Assembly: GCA_964389685.1 (NCBI GenBank)
Contig: CAYMFM010000009.1
Coordinates: 15,001 to 79,000 of the forward strand
Source: G020353115 sp964389685
GTDB taxonomy: Bacteria; Bacteroidota; Bacteroidia; Bacteroidales; VadinHA17
Direction of reading: 5' to 3'
Length of the DNA stretch: 64,000 bases
A model generated the notes under the pieces. That model was not told the origin of the DNA and made no database searches. It saw only the letters and a list, made by a program, of their open reading frames with translations. Each line of letters starts with the position of its first letter. Position 1 is the first letter of the stretch. The position numbers were made by a program, and so were the translations under genes. This document shows positions 53,526 through 62,540 of the stretch, piece after piece.

Positions 53526-53547
53526 GATACCGGCAGAAAAAAAATGT

Positions 53548-55533
53548 ATGGAATTTAGAAAATTAAGTAAGGAAGAGATCACAGCATTGACCAGGCAGGG
53601 CTGCTCTGCTGAAGATTGGAACACGGTCCTCGTAAAAGAGGAGTTTAACCCCGAAAGAATAAGAAATGTTGCTTTCAGTGGTAAAATAAAAGTAGGAAAG
53701 GTTGAGGGTACTCTGGATATGGGGAATGCCATTCAAAAACAAACCGGTATTTATAATAGCTCTATCCACGATTGTACCATTGGGGATCATTGTTACATCT
53801 CAGGTGTCAGGAATCTGATCCGGTACGATATTGCCGATAATGTGGGTATTGAAGATGTATCCTCGATAACCATGACGGGGGAATCAACCTTTGGAAACGG
53901 CGTGATGATAGAGGTGCTGAACGAGGGTGGGGGAAGGAAAAAACCGCTTTTCGATAAACTGACCTCGCAACTGGCGTATATTATTGTTACTTACCGGCAT
54001 GACCAGAAACTGATCGAGAAATTGTATCGCATGATCGATCGGTATGTGAAAACCAGGAAAAGTGACCGCGGTACCATCGGGGAAGGCGCACGGATCATGT
54101 CAACAACAATATTGAAAAATAGTTACATCGGGGAGAAAACAAGAATCGAAGGCGCCCTTCTCCTGGAGGAAGGAACCATTGCTTCAAACCAGCATGATCC
54201 GGTTTTTATTGGAGAAGGAGTTATTGCTAAACAGTTCATTGTGCTCTCCGGTTCGAAAATCGATGGAGCATCTGTGATAGAAAAATGTTTCATCGGACAG
54301 GGAGTTAAAATAGGAAAACAATTCTCGGGTGAGAATTCAGGCTTCTTTGCAAACTGTGAAGGGTTTCATGGTGAAGCACTGAGCATCTTTGCCGGACCAT
54401 ATACGGTAACCCATCATAAATCAACACTGCTGATTGCCGCTCTTTTCTCCTTCTATAATGCAGGTAGTGGCTCCAATCAGTCAAACCACATGTATAAACT
54501 CGGCCCAAATCACCAGGGGATCCTTGAACGGGGAGCAAAAACGGGATCTTTTTCATACATGATGTGGCCCTGTAGGGTGGGAGCATTTACCGCTGTTATC
54601 GGGAAACATTATGCAAATTTCGATAGTTCAGACCTCCCCTTTTCATACATCCTTGATAGCAACGGTAAAAGCGTGATTATGCCAGCAATGAACCTGAGTA
54701 CAGTGGGTACCCTTCGCGATAGCACAAAATGGCCAAACCGCGATCGCCGTAAAGATCCCGATAAAAAAGACTTGCTGAATTTTGAAATGTTCAGCCCATA
54801 TACCGTTGGTAAAATGATCAAGGGAGTGGATCATTTGAAACAATTTGACGAAAATACACCGGAAGAGGAACCATTCGTGGAATACAATGGGTTAAATATT
54901 AAACGGAACAAACTTAAATTTGGCTACCATAATTACGAAATGGCCATCCGAATCTATATCGGGAGAGAGGTTATTAAACAACTTGAAAAAAACCGGAATA
55001 CAGAATCCTTCGATGATTTGATAAGCAAAATGTACCTGCGCGATCCCAATGCCCTGGGACACTGGGTCGATATGTCGGGAATGCTGGCCCCACAAAACAG
55101 TGTTGATGAACTCATATCAGAAGTTTACAATGACACCATTCATGAGATTGATGAGTTTATCTCCAAATTACACCAGATTAATGAAGCCTATGATCAATAT
55201 TCCTGGGCATGGTGTATTGACCTGCTGCAGGATCGACTGGGTAACCTGTTTGGTGATATTACCAGAGAACAGATGATTCAGATTATCAGCGACTGGAAGG
55301 AGAGTTCCCTGGAATTCAACCACCTGGTCCTCATGGATGCAAAAAAGGAATTTTCTGAAAAAAGTAAAATTGGGTATGGAATCGATGGAGGATTGGATGA
55401 AAAGAACAGGGATTTTGAAGCAGTACTTGGTAAGTATGAAGAAAATAAATTTGTGAAAGAATTACTCGAAGAATCAAAACCAATCGAGGAGAAAGCTGAA
55501 GAACTGATCGGTTTTATCCAGAATTTGAAATAA
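53548..55533 (+). CDS. DUF4954 protein with left-handed beta-helix region
   Basis: About 661 residues from the ATG at 53548, eight codons after a TTG that opens the frame. Residues about 60-400 contain hexapeptide-like turns (IHDCTIGDHCYISGV, ILKNSYIGEKTRIEGALLLEEGTIA, VIEKCFIGQGVKIGKQFSG), the mark of a left-handed parallel beta-helix as in sugar-nucleotide acyl- and nucleotidyltransferases. The C-terminal ~250 residues are helical. This is a Bacteroidota-specific DUF4954 family without an assigned reaction, sometimes described as UDP-GlcNAc-pyrophosphorylase-like. It sits next to amino-sugar genes, so a role on HexNAc phosphates or nucleotides is suspected. Confidence 0.82.
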   Translation: MEFRKLSKEEITALTRQGCSAEDWNTVLVKEEFNPERIRNVAFSGKIKVGKVEGTLDMGNAIQKQTGIYNSSIHDCTIGDHCYISGVRNLIRYDIADNVGIEDVSSITMTGESTFGNGVMIEVLNEGGGRKKPLFDKLTSQLAYIIVTYRHDQKLIEKLYRMIDRYVKTRKSDRGTIGEGARIMSTTILKNSYIGEKTRIEGALLLEEGTIASNQHDPVFIGEGVIAKQFIVLSGSKIDGASVIEKCFIGQGVKIGKQFSGENSGFFANCEGFHGEALSIFAGPYTVTHHKSTLLIAALFSFYNAGSGSNQSNHMYKLGPNHQGILERGAKTGSFSYMMWPCRVGAFTAVIGKHYANFDSSDLPFSYILDSNGKSVIMPAMNLSTVGTLRDSTKWPNRDRRKDPDKKDLLNFEMFSPYTVGKMIKGVDHLKQFDENTPEEEPFVEYNGLNIKRNKLKFGYHNYEMAIRIYIGREVIKQLEKNRNTESFDDLISKMYLRDPNALGHWVDMSGMLAPQNSVDELISEVYNDTIHEIDEFISKLHQINEAYDQYSWAWCIDLLQDRLGNLFGDITREQMIQIISDWKESSLEFNHLVLMDAKKEFSEKSKIGYGIDGGLDEKNRDFEAVLGKYEENKFVKELLEESKPIEEKAEELIGFIQNLK

Positions 55534-55541
55534 CGTAAAAC

Positions 55542-55563
55542 CTTGCCTGCCGTGTAGGCAGGC
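55542..55563. repeat. Family C palindrome upstream of the symporter gene
   Basis: ttgcctgccgtgtaggcagg between aaaacc and gcgagaacc, the same flanks as the copy at 38853. The next 35 bases are tandem accgtaaa words. Confidence 0.65.
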
Positions 55564-55607
55564 GAGAACCGTAAAAACTGTAACCGTAAACCGTAAACCC
55601 ACCCACC

Positions 55608-57413
55608 ATGTCTCTTAACCTAACCGACTGGGGCATCATTGTCCTCTATCTGATCATCAGTCTTTCCATTGGATTTTTCCTGTCAAAACGGGCGGGAAAA
55701 GATACAAGTACCTTCTTCCTAAGCGGTCGAAACCTGCCCTGGTATATTGCCGGAACAAGCATGGTGGCTACCACTTTTGCAGCGGATACACCCCTCGCGG
55801 TAACCGAGCTGGTTGCAAAGAATGGGATAGCTGGGAACTGGTTGTGGTGGAATTTGGTTTTCGGGGGTATGCTCACCGTATTCTTTTTTGCCCGTCTCTG
55901 GCGTAGAGCCGGGATCATGACCGATGCCGAGTTTGTAGATATCCGGTATGCCGGTCGACCGGCAAACTTCCTGCGGGGATTTCGGGCGGTCTATATCGGG
56001 ATCTTTATGAACTTGATCGTGATTGCCTGGGTAAATCTGGCAATGGTGAAAATTATTAGCGTTATGTTTCCCGGGGTAACCTTTTTAGGAATTGACCAGA
56101 TATCCTTTCTGGGGTTCACCTTTTCCGCCCCCCTGCTGATTGTAGGCTGCATGATGCTCTTTGTCGCATTGTATTCCTCCTTGTCCGGACTGATGGGGGT
56201 CTCCATCACCGATACCTTTCAATTTGTCATGGCAATGACCGGTACCATTATCCTTGCTGTAGTCGCTGTGAATCATGTGGATGTGGGAGGGATTGCTGGT
56301 TTGAAAGAAAAACTACCTGACTGGGTGTTAAGTTATACTCCCAAAGTGGGCGGAAGTACTGGAGGGGCAGCAGCAGAAGCTGGTGTATTAAAGATGACCC
56401 TAATAGCATTTATCACCTTCCTGGGTGTTCAATGGTGGGCAAGCTGGTATCCTGGTGCTGAACCCGGTGGGGGTGGCTATGTTGCTCAGCGGATGATGTC
56501 GGCGAAAGATGAAAAACATTCCCTGTTTGCAACCTTGTGGTTTCAGATTGCACACTATGCTATCAGACCCTGGCCATGGGTGATTGTCGGACTGGTTGCA
56601 CTCATTTTATATCCCGATCTTGCACTGGATCAAAAGGGAGAAGGATATGTAATGGTTATCCGCGATATATTACCGCACGGATTGCTCGGACTACTCCTGG
56701 CAGCATTTCTCGCTGCTTACATGTCAACCATCGCTTCCCAGACCGTGTGGGGAACATCCTATATTGTAAATGACCTGTTTAAACCCTTTATCAAGCGTGG
56801 CGCAAAAGAAAAATATTATGTGAAGGTTGCCCGGATTACCACCTTCGTGTTGATGATATTCTCCCTGTTTGTTACCTCCAAATTCGACCGGATCAGTGAT
56901 GCCTGGATCTTTGTGTTGAATTGCAGCGCAGGAATCGGCCTTGTACTGATCCTGCGATGGTTCTGGTGGAGGATCAATGCCTGGACTGAAATATCAGCTA
57001 TTCTGGCTCCCTTTACTATCTATCCCTTCATCTACAAACATGTTGAGTTTCCAAATACACTACTGATTATTGTTGCCTGGTCATCACTGGTGTGGCTTGT
57101 CGTTACATTCCTGACTAAACCGGAACGGGAAGAGAAGTTGAAAAGCTTCTATTCCCGTGTTCATCCCGGCGGAGCCGGATGGAAAAGGATCGCTGGCTTG
57201 ATGCCAGAAGTGAAAGGAGATTCCGGTTATAAATACCTGTTTATCAACTGGGCCGCAGGCTGTATCCTGGTGATTTTTACCCTGTTTGGGTTTGGAAAGA
57301 TCATTTTTGGAGAACTTGGAAAAGGATTCCTCTTTATGGCGATTGGCCTCGTTGCCGGGAGTATCATCTATTTCAACATGAAAAAAATTGGCTGGGAAAA
57401 AATTGCTGAGTAA
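55608..57413 (+). CDS. Sodium:solute symporter (SSS family), second
   Basis: A 601-residue inner-membrane protein with about 13 hydrophobic segments. It shares long motifs with the transporter at 23934: GKDTSTFFLSGRNLPWYIAGTSMVATTFAADTP, YSSLSGLMGVSITDTFQFVMAMTG and WYPGAEPGGGGYVAQRMMSAKDEKHS. An insert around GGSTGGAAAEAG is specific to this copy. It likely imports a monosaccharide for the preceding amino-sugar or polyol genes. It ends without an obvious terminator. A 238-base gap follows with nothing recognisable. Confidence 0.88.
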   Translation: MSLNLTDWGIIVLYLIISLSIGFFLSKRAGKDTSTFFLSGRNLPWYIAGTSMVATTFAADTPLAVTELVAKNGIAGNWLWWNLVFGGMLTVFFFARLWRRAGIMTDAEFVDIRYAGRPANFLRGFRAVYIGIFMNLIVIAWVNLAMVKIISVMFPGVTFLGIDQISFLGFTFSAPLLIVGCMMLFVALYSSLSGLMGVSITDTFQFVMAMTGTIILAVVAVNHVDVGGIAGLKEKLPDWVLSYTPKVGGSTGGAAAEAGVLKMTLIAFITFLGVQWWASWYPGAEPGGGGYVAQRMMSAKDEKHSLFATLWFQIAHYAIRPWPWVIVGLVALILYPDLALDQKGEGYVMVIRDILPHGLLGLLLAAFLAAYMSTIASQTVWGTSYIVNDLFKPFIKRGAKEKYYVKVARITTFVLMIFSLFVTSKFDRISDAWIFVLNCSAGIGLVLILRWFWWRINAWTEISAILAPFTIYPFIYKHVEFPNTLLIIVAWSSLVWLVVTFLTKPEREEKLKSFYSRVHPGGAGWKRIAGLMPEVKGDSGYKYLFINWAAGCILVIFTLFGFGKIIFGELGKGFLFMAIGLVAGSIIYFNMKKIGWEKIAE

Positions 57414-57651
57414 CCCGACCTTTCCATTACAACAATTCCGCCAGGGTACCGACAGGCTCTTTTCGCCCGACTGAACCCTGTTAGGAAAAATTACAAATGG
57501 AACGAAGTGTAAACTGTTGTCCCCCTTCCAAAGTAGCATTGTTCATGATCATCATTATCACCTGCATCGTATAGGTTCCTCTCCAATTTATTATTACCTT
57601 TATTAGTCGAATTGTTATACCCTTAATATTGCACGAGAAACGACTAATAAT

Positions 57652-58956
57652 ATGAAGAAATTCATTCTTCTTTTCGCACTTTCGGGACTGTTCATCTATA
57701 CTGGATTTTCCAATTTCCTGGTTAGCAAAAACGATTTCAACCTGAACACGCTAACGACCAGTGACGATACGGTTCGCTACGTATCATTTACAGGTAAAGT
57801 TATCGACAACAGAGACGGTTCTCCCATCGTGTTTGCCAGCGTCTTTATTGTTGGAACGAACCTGGGGACGGTGACAAACTCCGATGGTGAATTCATCATT
57901 AAGATCCCTGAAAATCTGTTGAAGAATTACATTGGGATCACGCACATTGGCTACGGCAGGGCCACTGTGCCCATTGAGACCCTGAACCCGGAGGATAATA
58001 TCATTGAATTGGAAATCTCACCCATTCCCATCAGAGAGGTTGTGGTGTCTAAACCTGATCCCAGAAAACTGATCGAACAGGCGATTTACAACATTAATGA
58101 AAACTATCCGACTGAACCGATGATGATAATCACCTTCTACAGGGAAACCGTAAAGAAAAACAGGAACTATGTTGCCATCTCCGAAGCCGTATTGGATGTC
58201 TATAAAGCTTCCTATAGCAGCCAGATCGATAATGACCGGATAAGGATATTCAAGGGCAGGAAAGGACAGGATGTTAACCGGATGGATACGGTGATGTTCA
58301 AATACCAGGGAGGACACTATACTGCATTCCTGCTTGACATTGTGAAAAACCCCGGATATCTTCTTTCCATTGATGTGCTCGAAGATTATGATTATACCAT
58401 GGGAGGCATGATTAGCATCGATGACAAACAGACATGGATCGTCGAATTTGATCAGAAAATCGGAGTGGAATATCCACTATATAAAGGGAAAATCTATATC
58501 GATACCGAAGGTTATGCCATTGTCGGATTGGAATTCAATATCAGTCCAAAGATGATCTCAACCGCTGCCAGGTACATGATACAAAAAAAACCAGCTGGCA
58601 TGAAGGTGGATGTGCTGTCGGGTCATTACCTCATCAATTACCGGCTTGTACAGGGGAAATGGTACCTGAATTATGTGCGAGCAGAATTTGTTCTCGATTG
58701 CAAATGGGATAAGAGGCTTTTTAAATCCACCTATACAGTTATGTCAGAAATGGCTGTGACTGACATCACCCGGGGAAATATCAATAAATTTAAAATCCGT
58801 GAGTCGGCAAAAAAAAGCGATGTGCTGATAGACCAGGTTGTTTATTTTGAAGATCCTGATTTCTGGGGCGATTATAACGTAATAAAACCGGACGAATCCA
58901 TTGAATCAGCTATCAGCAAACTTGGCAGAAGGCTTAAACGGCAGAATAATAATTGA
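57652..58956 (+). CDS. Carboxypeptidase-like regulatory domain protein (outer-membrane associated)
   Basis: 434 residues with a signal peptide (MKKFILLFALSGLFIYTGFS). Residues about 48-130 form a CarboxypepD_reg-like beta-sandwich (FTGKVIDNRDGSPIVFASVFIVGTNLGTVTNSDGEFIIKIPENL). The remaining ~300 residues are beta-rich with IREVVVSKPDPRKLIEQAIYNINENYP and MIITFYRETVKKNRNYVAISEAVLDVYKA, a pattern shared by many Bacteroidota proteins of unknown function. There is no TonB plug or barrel, so it is not a SusC protein. It may act in cell-envelope assembly or polymer handling. It stands alone before the oxidoreductase cluster. Confidence 0.78.
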   Translation: MKKFILLFALSGLFIYTGFSNFLVSKNDFNLNTLTTSDDTVRYVSFTGKVIDNRDGSPIVFASVFIVGTNLGTVTNSDGEFIIKIPENLLKNYIGITHIGYGRATVPIETLNPEDNIIELEISPIPIREVVVSKPDPRKLIEQAIYNINENYPTEPMMIITFYRETVKKNRNYVAISEAVLDVYKASYSSQIDNDRIRIFKGRKGQDVNRMDTVMFKYQGGHYTAFLLDIVKNPGYLLSIDVLEDYDYTMGGMISIDDKQTWIVEFDQKIGVEYPLYKGKIYIDTEGYAIVGLEFNISPKMISTAARYMIQKKPAGMKVDVLSGHYLINYRLVQGKWYLNYVRAEFVLDCKWDKRLFKSTYTVMSEMAVTDITRGNINKFKIRESAKKSDVLIDQVVYFEDPDFWGDYNVIKPDESIESAISKLGRRLKRQNNN

Positions 58957-59031
58957 CGTGATTTCACACGATCATTTTCCTGGATTTTAAACAGATGAAC
59001 AGAAAACATACAGAAACCAAAAAAAGAAAAA

Positions 59032-60543
59032 ATGACACAGAAAAAGAACATGAATCGGCGTGAATTTCTGGGTTCTGCTGCTGCAACAGTAGCATTTACA
59101 GTTGTTCCAAGAAGCGTACTTGGCGGACTCAATTATGTTGCCCCCAGCGATAAGATCACACTGGCTTACATCGGCTGTGGTACCCAGGGTTTACGCGAAA
59201 TGGTGCGGCTTGTCACCAATCCGGAGATACAGATTGTCGCTGTATGCGATCCGAACAAATACACCACCGATTACGTTGATTGGTCGTTGCATGGCATCCG
59301 GAACGGAATACGGGGTGTGCTGGAAGAGCCCCGTTGGGGTGAAGGTCTTACCGGTATCCCCGGGGGACGTGATATCGGTCAGGAAGTTGTAAATTCCTAT
59401 TATGCAAAGAAAAGAGCTTCGGAACATTTTAATGGATGCTCTTCATATGCTGATTTTCGGGAGTTGCTCGAAAAGGAAAAAGACATCGATGCCGTGAAAG
59501 TCATGACCCCGGATCATTTGCATGCCACAATCTCTATCGCGGCAATGAAAAAAGGGAAACATGTAGTGATTCACAAACCCATTGCTAACCGGGTATATGA
59601 AGCCAGGTTGGCGATCGATACTGCCCGTGAAACGGGGGTTAGCACACACCTCCTGGCTTGGAGTAGAAGAAAAGAGTATGACCTGATACTGAAATGGATA
59701 CGCGATGGTGCCATCGGAACCCTTCGCGAGATCCATAACTGGTCAAACAGGCCGGTATGGCCGCAATGGACCGCTAACCCAACCGATTCGCCCCCAATCC
59801 CGGAAGGGTTTGACTGGGATTTATGGCTGGGTTGTGTCCCCGAAAGACCCTATCATCCCAATTATACACATGCTGTGTTTCGCGGCTGGTATGATTTTGG
59901 AGCCGGAAGCGTTGCAGATATGGGTACATACAGCCTCTGGCCCCTCTTTATCACGTTTGGACTGAAAAGCGCTCCAACCAGTGTCAATGCTTACGGAACC
60001 ACTACCTGTGCCATCATTGACCATGTGAGCAGAAGCCATAACAATGATGTTGCATTCCCTTACTCCTGTATCTTCCATTATAAATTTCCGGCACAGGGAG
60101 AATGGGAGCCACTCGATATATTCTGGTACGATGGAGGCATGAAACCCCCACTACCTGAGGAATTGGAAGCTGATGGTAAGGAATTCGAAGCAGAGGGAAT
60201 GATGTTCGTCGGAGATAAGGGGAAAATACTTGGGGGATTCCGCGGTGAAAATCCACGAATTGTTCCGGAACAAAAAATGCGTGAGTACCAGGGACAAAAA
60301 GAGGTATCCGAAGATGCAGTTGAACGCGGGGACCATGTTTGGATAAATGCATTCAGAAACCGTACCCAGTCGCCGGGAAGCTTTTTGTATGCCCAGGCCG
60401 TTACCGAAACAATCCTCCTTTCAGCCGTTGCATTACGGGCCGGTAAAAAAATTGTTTATGACCCCGAAAAAATGAAAATCATAAACCTGCCGGAAGCCAA
60501 TAAATACCTTCGCCGCGAATACCGCAAAGGATGGGAATTGTAA
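59032..60543 (+). CDS. Tat-exported Gfo/Idh/MocA oxidoreductase
   Basis: 503 residues. A twin-arginine signal (NRREFLGSAAATVAF) predicts folded export to the periplasm. The Rossmann fold opens ITLAYIGCGTQG and contains AVCDPN and VKVMTPDHLHA. The usual EKP catalytic motif reads HKP here (VVIHKPIANRV), keeping the Lys. The C-terminal domain has GFDWDLWLGCVPERPYHP and FRGWYDFGAGSVADMG, typical of exported Bacteroidota and Planctomycetota members. These bind NAD(P) tightly and oxidise sugar hydroxyls. It is followed 23 bases later by a Tat-exported TIM-barrel isomerase, so the two probably act on the same extracytoplasmic sugar. It does not show a clear GH109 pattern. Confidence 0.85.
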   Translation: MTQKKNMNRREFLGSAAATVAFTVVPRSVLGGLNYVAPSDKITLAYIGCGTQGLREMVRLVTNPEIQIVAVCDPNKYTTDYVDWSLHGIRNGIRGVLEEPRWGEGLTGIPGGRDIGQEVVNSYYAKKRASEHFNGCSSYADFRELLEKEKDIDAVKVMTPDHLHATISIAAMKKGKHVVIHKPIANRVYEARLAIDTARETGVSTHLLAWSRRKEYDLILKWIRDGAIGTLREIHNWSNRPVWPQWTANPTDSPPIPEGFDWDLWLGCVPERPYHPNYTHAVFRGWYDFGAGSVADMGTYSLWPLFITFGLKSAPTSVNAYGTTTCAIIDHVSRSHNNDVAFPYSCIFHYKFPAQGEWEPLDIFWYDGGMKPPLPEELEADGKEFEAEGMMFVGDKGKILGGFRGENPRIVPEQKMREYQGQKEVSEDAVERGDHVWINAFRNRTQSPGSFLYAQAVTETILLSAVALRAGKKIVYDPEKMKIINLPEANKYLRREYRKGWEL

Positions 60544-60566
60544 TTGTTTAACTAAATAAAATAAGT

Positions 60567-61448
60567 ATGAGTAAAAAGCCTATTAGCAGACGGAATTTTC
60601 TTGGAAAATCCATAGCCCTTGGGGCGTCAGGCCTTGTTGCCCCTGCTTTGTTGAAAAACGCTGATCTTCTGGCCGGAACCCGGCTGATCAAAGACGATAT
60701 CTCCATTGCCCAGTGGGCATTGGTCGAGGAGATCAGGAAAGGCAAATGGAACACACTCGATTTTCCAAAGATCGCCCGTGAAGATTTTGATATTAACGGA
60801 ATTGAGTTTGTGAATACACTGTTTGATGTTCCAACTCTGGATTATCTCAACAGCCTCAAGAAAAATGCCGAAGACTATGGAGTAACCATGGTGCTCATCA
60901 TGATTGATGATGAAGGGGAAACATGCACTCCATCAAAAGAAGAACGAAAACAAACCGTTATCAACCATCAGAAATGGATCGATATTGCACACTACCTGGG
61001 ATGCCATTCCATTCGCACAAATTGTAGGGGACCACAGGATGTTTCTAAGGAGGATGCCCTGAAATGGTCGGCAGAAACCTACTGCATGATGCTCGAATAT
61101 GCAATACCTGCCAATATTAGCATCCTGATTGAGAACCATGGTGGTGTTTCCGATGATCCGGATTGGATAGTCGCTCTGATGAAAGAGGTTGACAGCCTCT
61201 ATTTCGGGACCTATCCCGACTGGAGGCAACCATCCGACAGGTTTGATAATTACGCCTACTTGGAGAAAACATTACCCTATGCCGGAGGGATGTCATACCG
61301 CAACCAGCCAACCGAAGAACTATCTGCAAAAATGATCAAATTATGCCATGACGCTGGTTACCGGGGGTGGTACGGTATTGAATCCTCCGGACGGAAAGAG
61401 ATCAGTAAGGGGAAGGAAATACTGCAGAAATACCTCCTGAACAAATAA
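60567..61448 (+). CDS. Tat-exported sugar isomerase/epimerase (xylose-isomerase-like TIM barrel)
   Basis: 293 residues with a twin-arginine signal (SRRNFLGKSIALGASGLVAPAL). The barrel has FDINGIEFVNTLF, a TMVLIMIDDEGE strand, HYLGCHSIRTNCRG and SILIENHGGVSDDP, which supply the Glu and Asp metal ligands of the AP_endonuc_2 fold. YPDWRQPSDRFDNY and a GWYGIESSG end complete it. Relatives act as epimerases, isomerases or dehydratases on keto-sugars. The close link to Gfo/Idh/MocA genes suggests it processes a keto-sugar made by them. The reaction is not decided. Confidence 0.8.
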   Translation: MSKKPISRRNFLGKSIALGASGLVAPALLKNADLLAGTRLIKDDISIAQWALVEEIRKGKWNTLDFPKIAREDFDINGIEFVNTLFDVPTLDYLNSLKKNAEDYGVTMVLIMIDDEGETCTPSKEERKQTVINHQKWIDIAHYLGCHSIRTNCRGPQDVSKEDALKWSAETYCMMLEYAIPANISILIENHGGVSDDPDWIVALMKEVDSLYFGTYPDWRQPSDRFDNYAYLEKTLPYAGGMSYRNQPTEELSAKMIKLCHDAGYRGWYGIESSGRKEISKGKEILQKYLLNK

Positions 61449-61472
61449 CTTCCGGTGAAGGATTATTGAACC

Positions 61473-62510
61473 ATGAAAGCCCTGGTCCTGAAGGATTATA
61501 TGAAGTTTGAGTATATGGATGTTCCGGACCCGGAAGTCGGCCAGGATGAGGTCCTTGTAAATGTGAAGGCAGCAGGAATTTGTGGTAGTGATGTGCAGGG
61601 TATGGATGGTAGTACGCAGAGGAGAATACCCCCTGTGATAATGGGACACGAAGCATCCGGAATAATCGTTGAACGGGGAGGAAAGGTGAAGAAATGGAAG
61701 ATTGGAAAACGCGTGACCTTTGATTCGACAGTATACAGGCTGGATGACTGGTATACCAGGCGTGGAATGTGTAATCTCAGTGACGGACGGGAAGTGCTTG
61801 GTGTATCTGCAAAAGAGTTTAAAAGAGACGGAGCATTTGCTGAATACATTGCCATCCCGCAACACATACTGTATAAGATACCGGAAAATGTATCTTTTAC
61901 ACAGGCTGCCATGACCGAACCAGCAGCGGTAGCCCTCCATGCAATAAACCTTACACTCATTTCACATCTTGATACGGCTATGGTGATCGGAACAGGAATG
62001 ATCGGATCGTTCATTATCCAGGGATTAAAATTGGCCGGATGCAGTGAAATCATTGCAGTGGATGTGAGAGATGACCGGTTGGAGATGGCTGAGAAGCTGG
62101 GCGCTATTGCTGCTTTAAATCCACAGGATCAGGATATAATTGAGGAAGCAAGAAAAATTACCGGTCACCGGGGCGTGGATGTTGCTTTTGAAGCAGCAGG
62201 AAACTCGGATGCATTTCAAATAGCCATCGAAAGCCTGAGAAAAGGAGGTACACTAACCCTTATTGGAAACCTTGTTCCATCAGTTGACATGCCGTTACAG
62301 CGGGTAGTAACCCACCAATTGAGACTTCAGGGATCTTATGCCATCGCCGGAGAGTTTCCTGCTGTTCTGAAAATGATTGCTTCCGGAAAGATAAATGTGG
62401 ACGCACTACTGAGCGCTGAAGCTCCCCTTTCTGAGGGAGCTGAATGGTTTCAACGGTTATATGAAAGGGAAAAAGGATTATTCAAAGTGGTTCTGATCCC
62501 AGGCAGTTAA
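61473..62510 (+). CDS. Medium-chain alcohol dehydrogenase lacking the structural zinc loop
   Basis: 345 residues of the MDR family, cytoplasmic. Catalytic zinc residues are in GICGSDVQGMDGS and MGHEASGIIV. The nucleotide turn is VIGTGMIGSF and the partner Asp/Arg is in VDVRDDRLEMA, pointing to NAD preference. The four-Cys structural lobe is replaced by DSTVYRLDDWYTRRGMCNLSDG with only one Cys. The general pattern recalls GatD- or threonine-dehydrogenase-like sugar or polyol dehydrogenases. It is 24 bases after the TIM-barrel gene and 30 before the next Gfo/Idh gene, so it is part of one oxidoreductive operon. Confidence 0.83.
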   Translation: MKALVLKDYMKFEYMDVPDPEVGQDEVLVNVKAAGICGSDVQGMDGSTQRRIPPVIMGHEASGIIVERGGKVKKWKIGKRVTFDSTVYRLDDWYTRRGMCNLSDGREVLGVSAKEFKRDGAFAEYIAIPQHILYKIPENVSFTQAAMTEPAAVALHAINLTLISHLDTAMVIGTGMIGSFIIQGLKLAGCSEIIAVDVRDDRLEMAEKLGAIAALNPQDQDIIEEARKITGHRGVDVAFEAAGNSDAFQIAIESLRKGGTLTLIGNLVPSVDMPLQRVVTHQLRLQGSYAIAGEFPAVLKMIASGKINVDALLSAEAPLSEGAEWFQRLYEREKGLFKVVLIPGS

Positions 62511-62540
62511 ATTTGTCTCTAAAAAAAAAATTCCGGGGTT

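Noticed and set aside
57652..58956. SusC/TonB-dependent receptor
   Set aside because: Only the carboxypeptidase-like regulatory domain is present. The protein is 434 residues without plug or barrel.
59032..60543. GH109 alpha-N-acetylgalactosaminidase
   Set aside because: It shares the Tat signal and Gfo/Idh fold, but the length and C-terminal pattern match generic exported oxidoreductases better.
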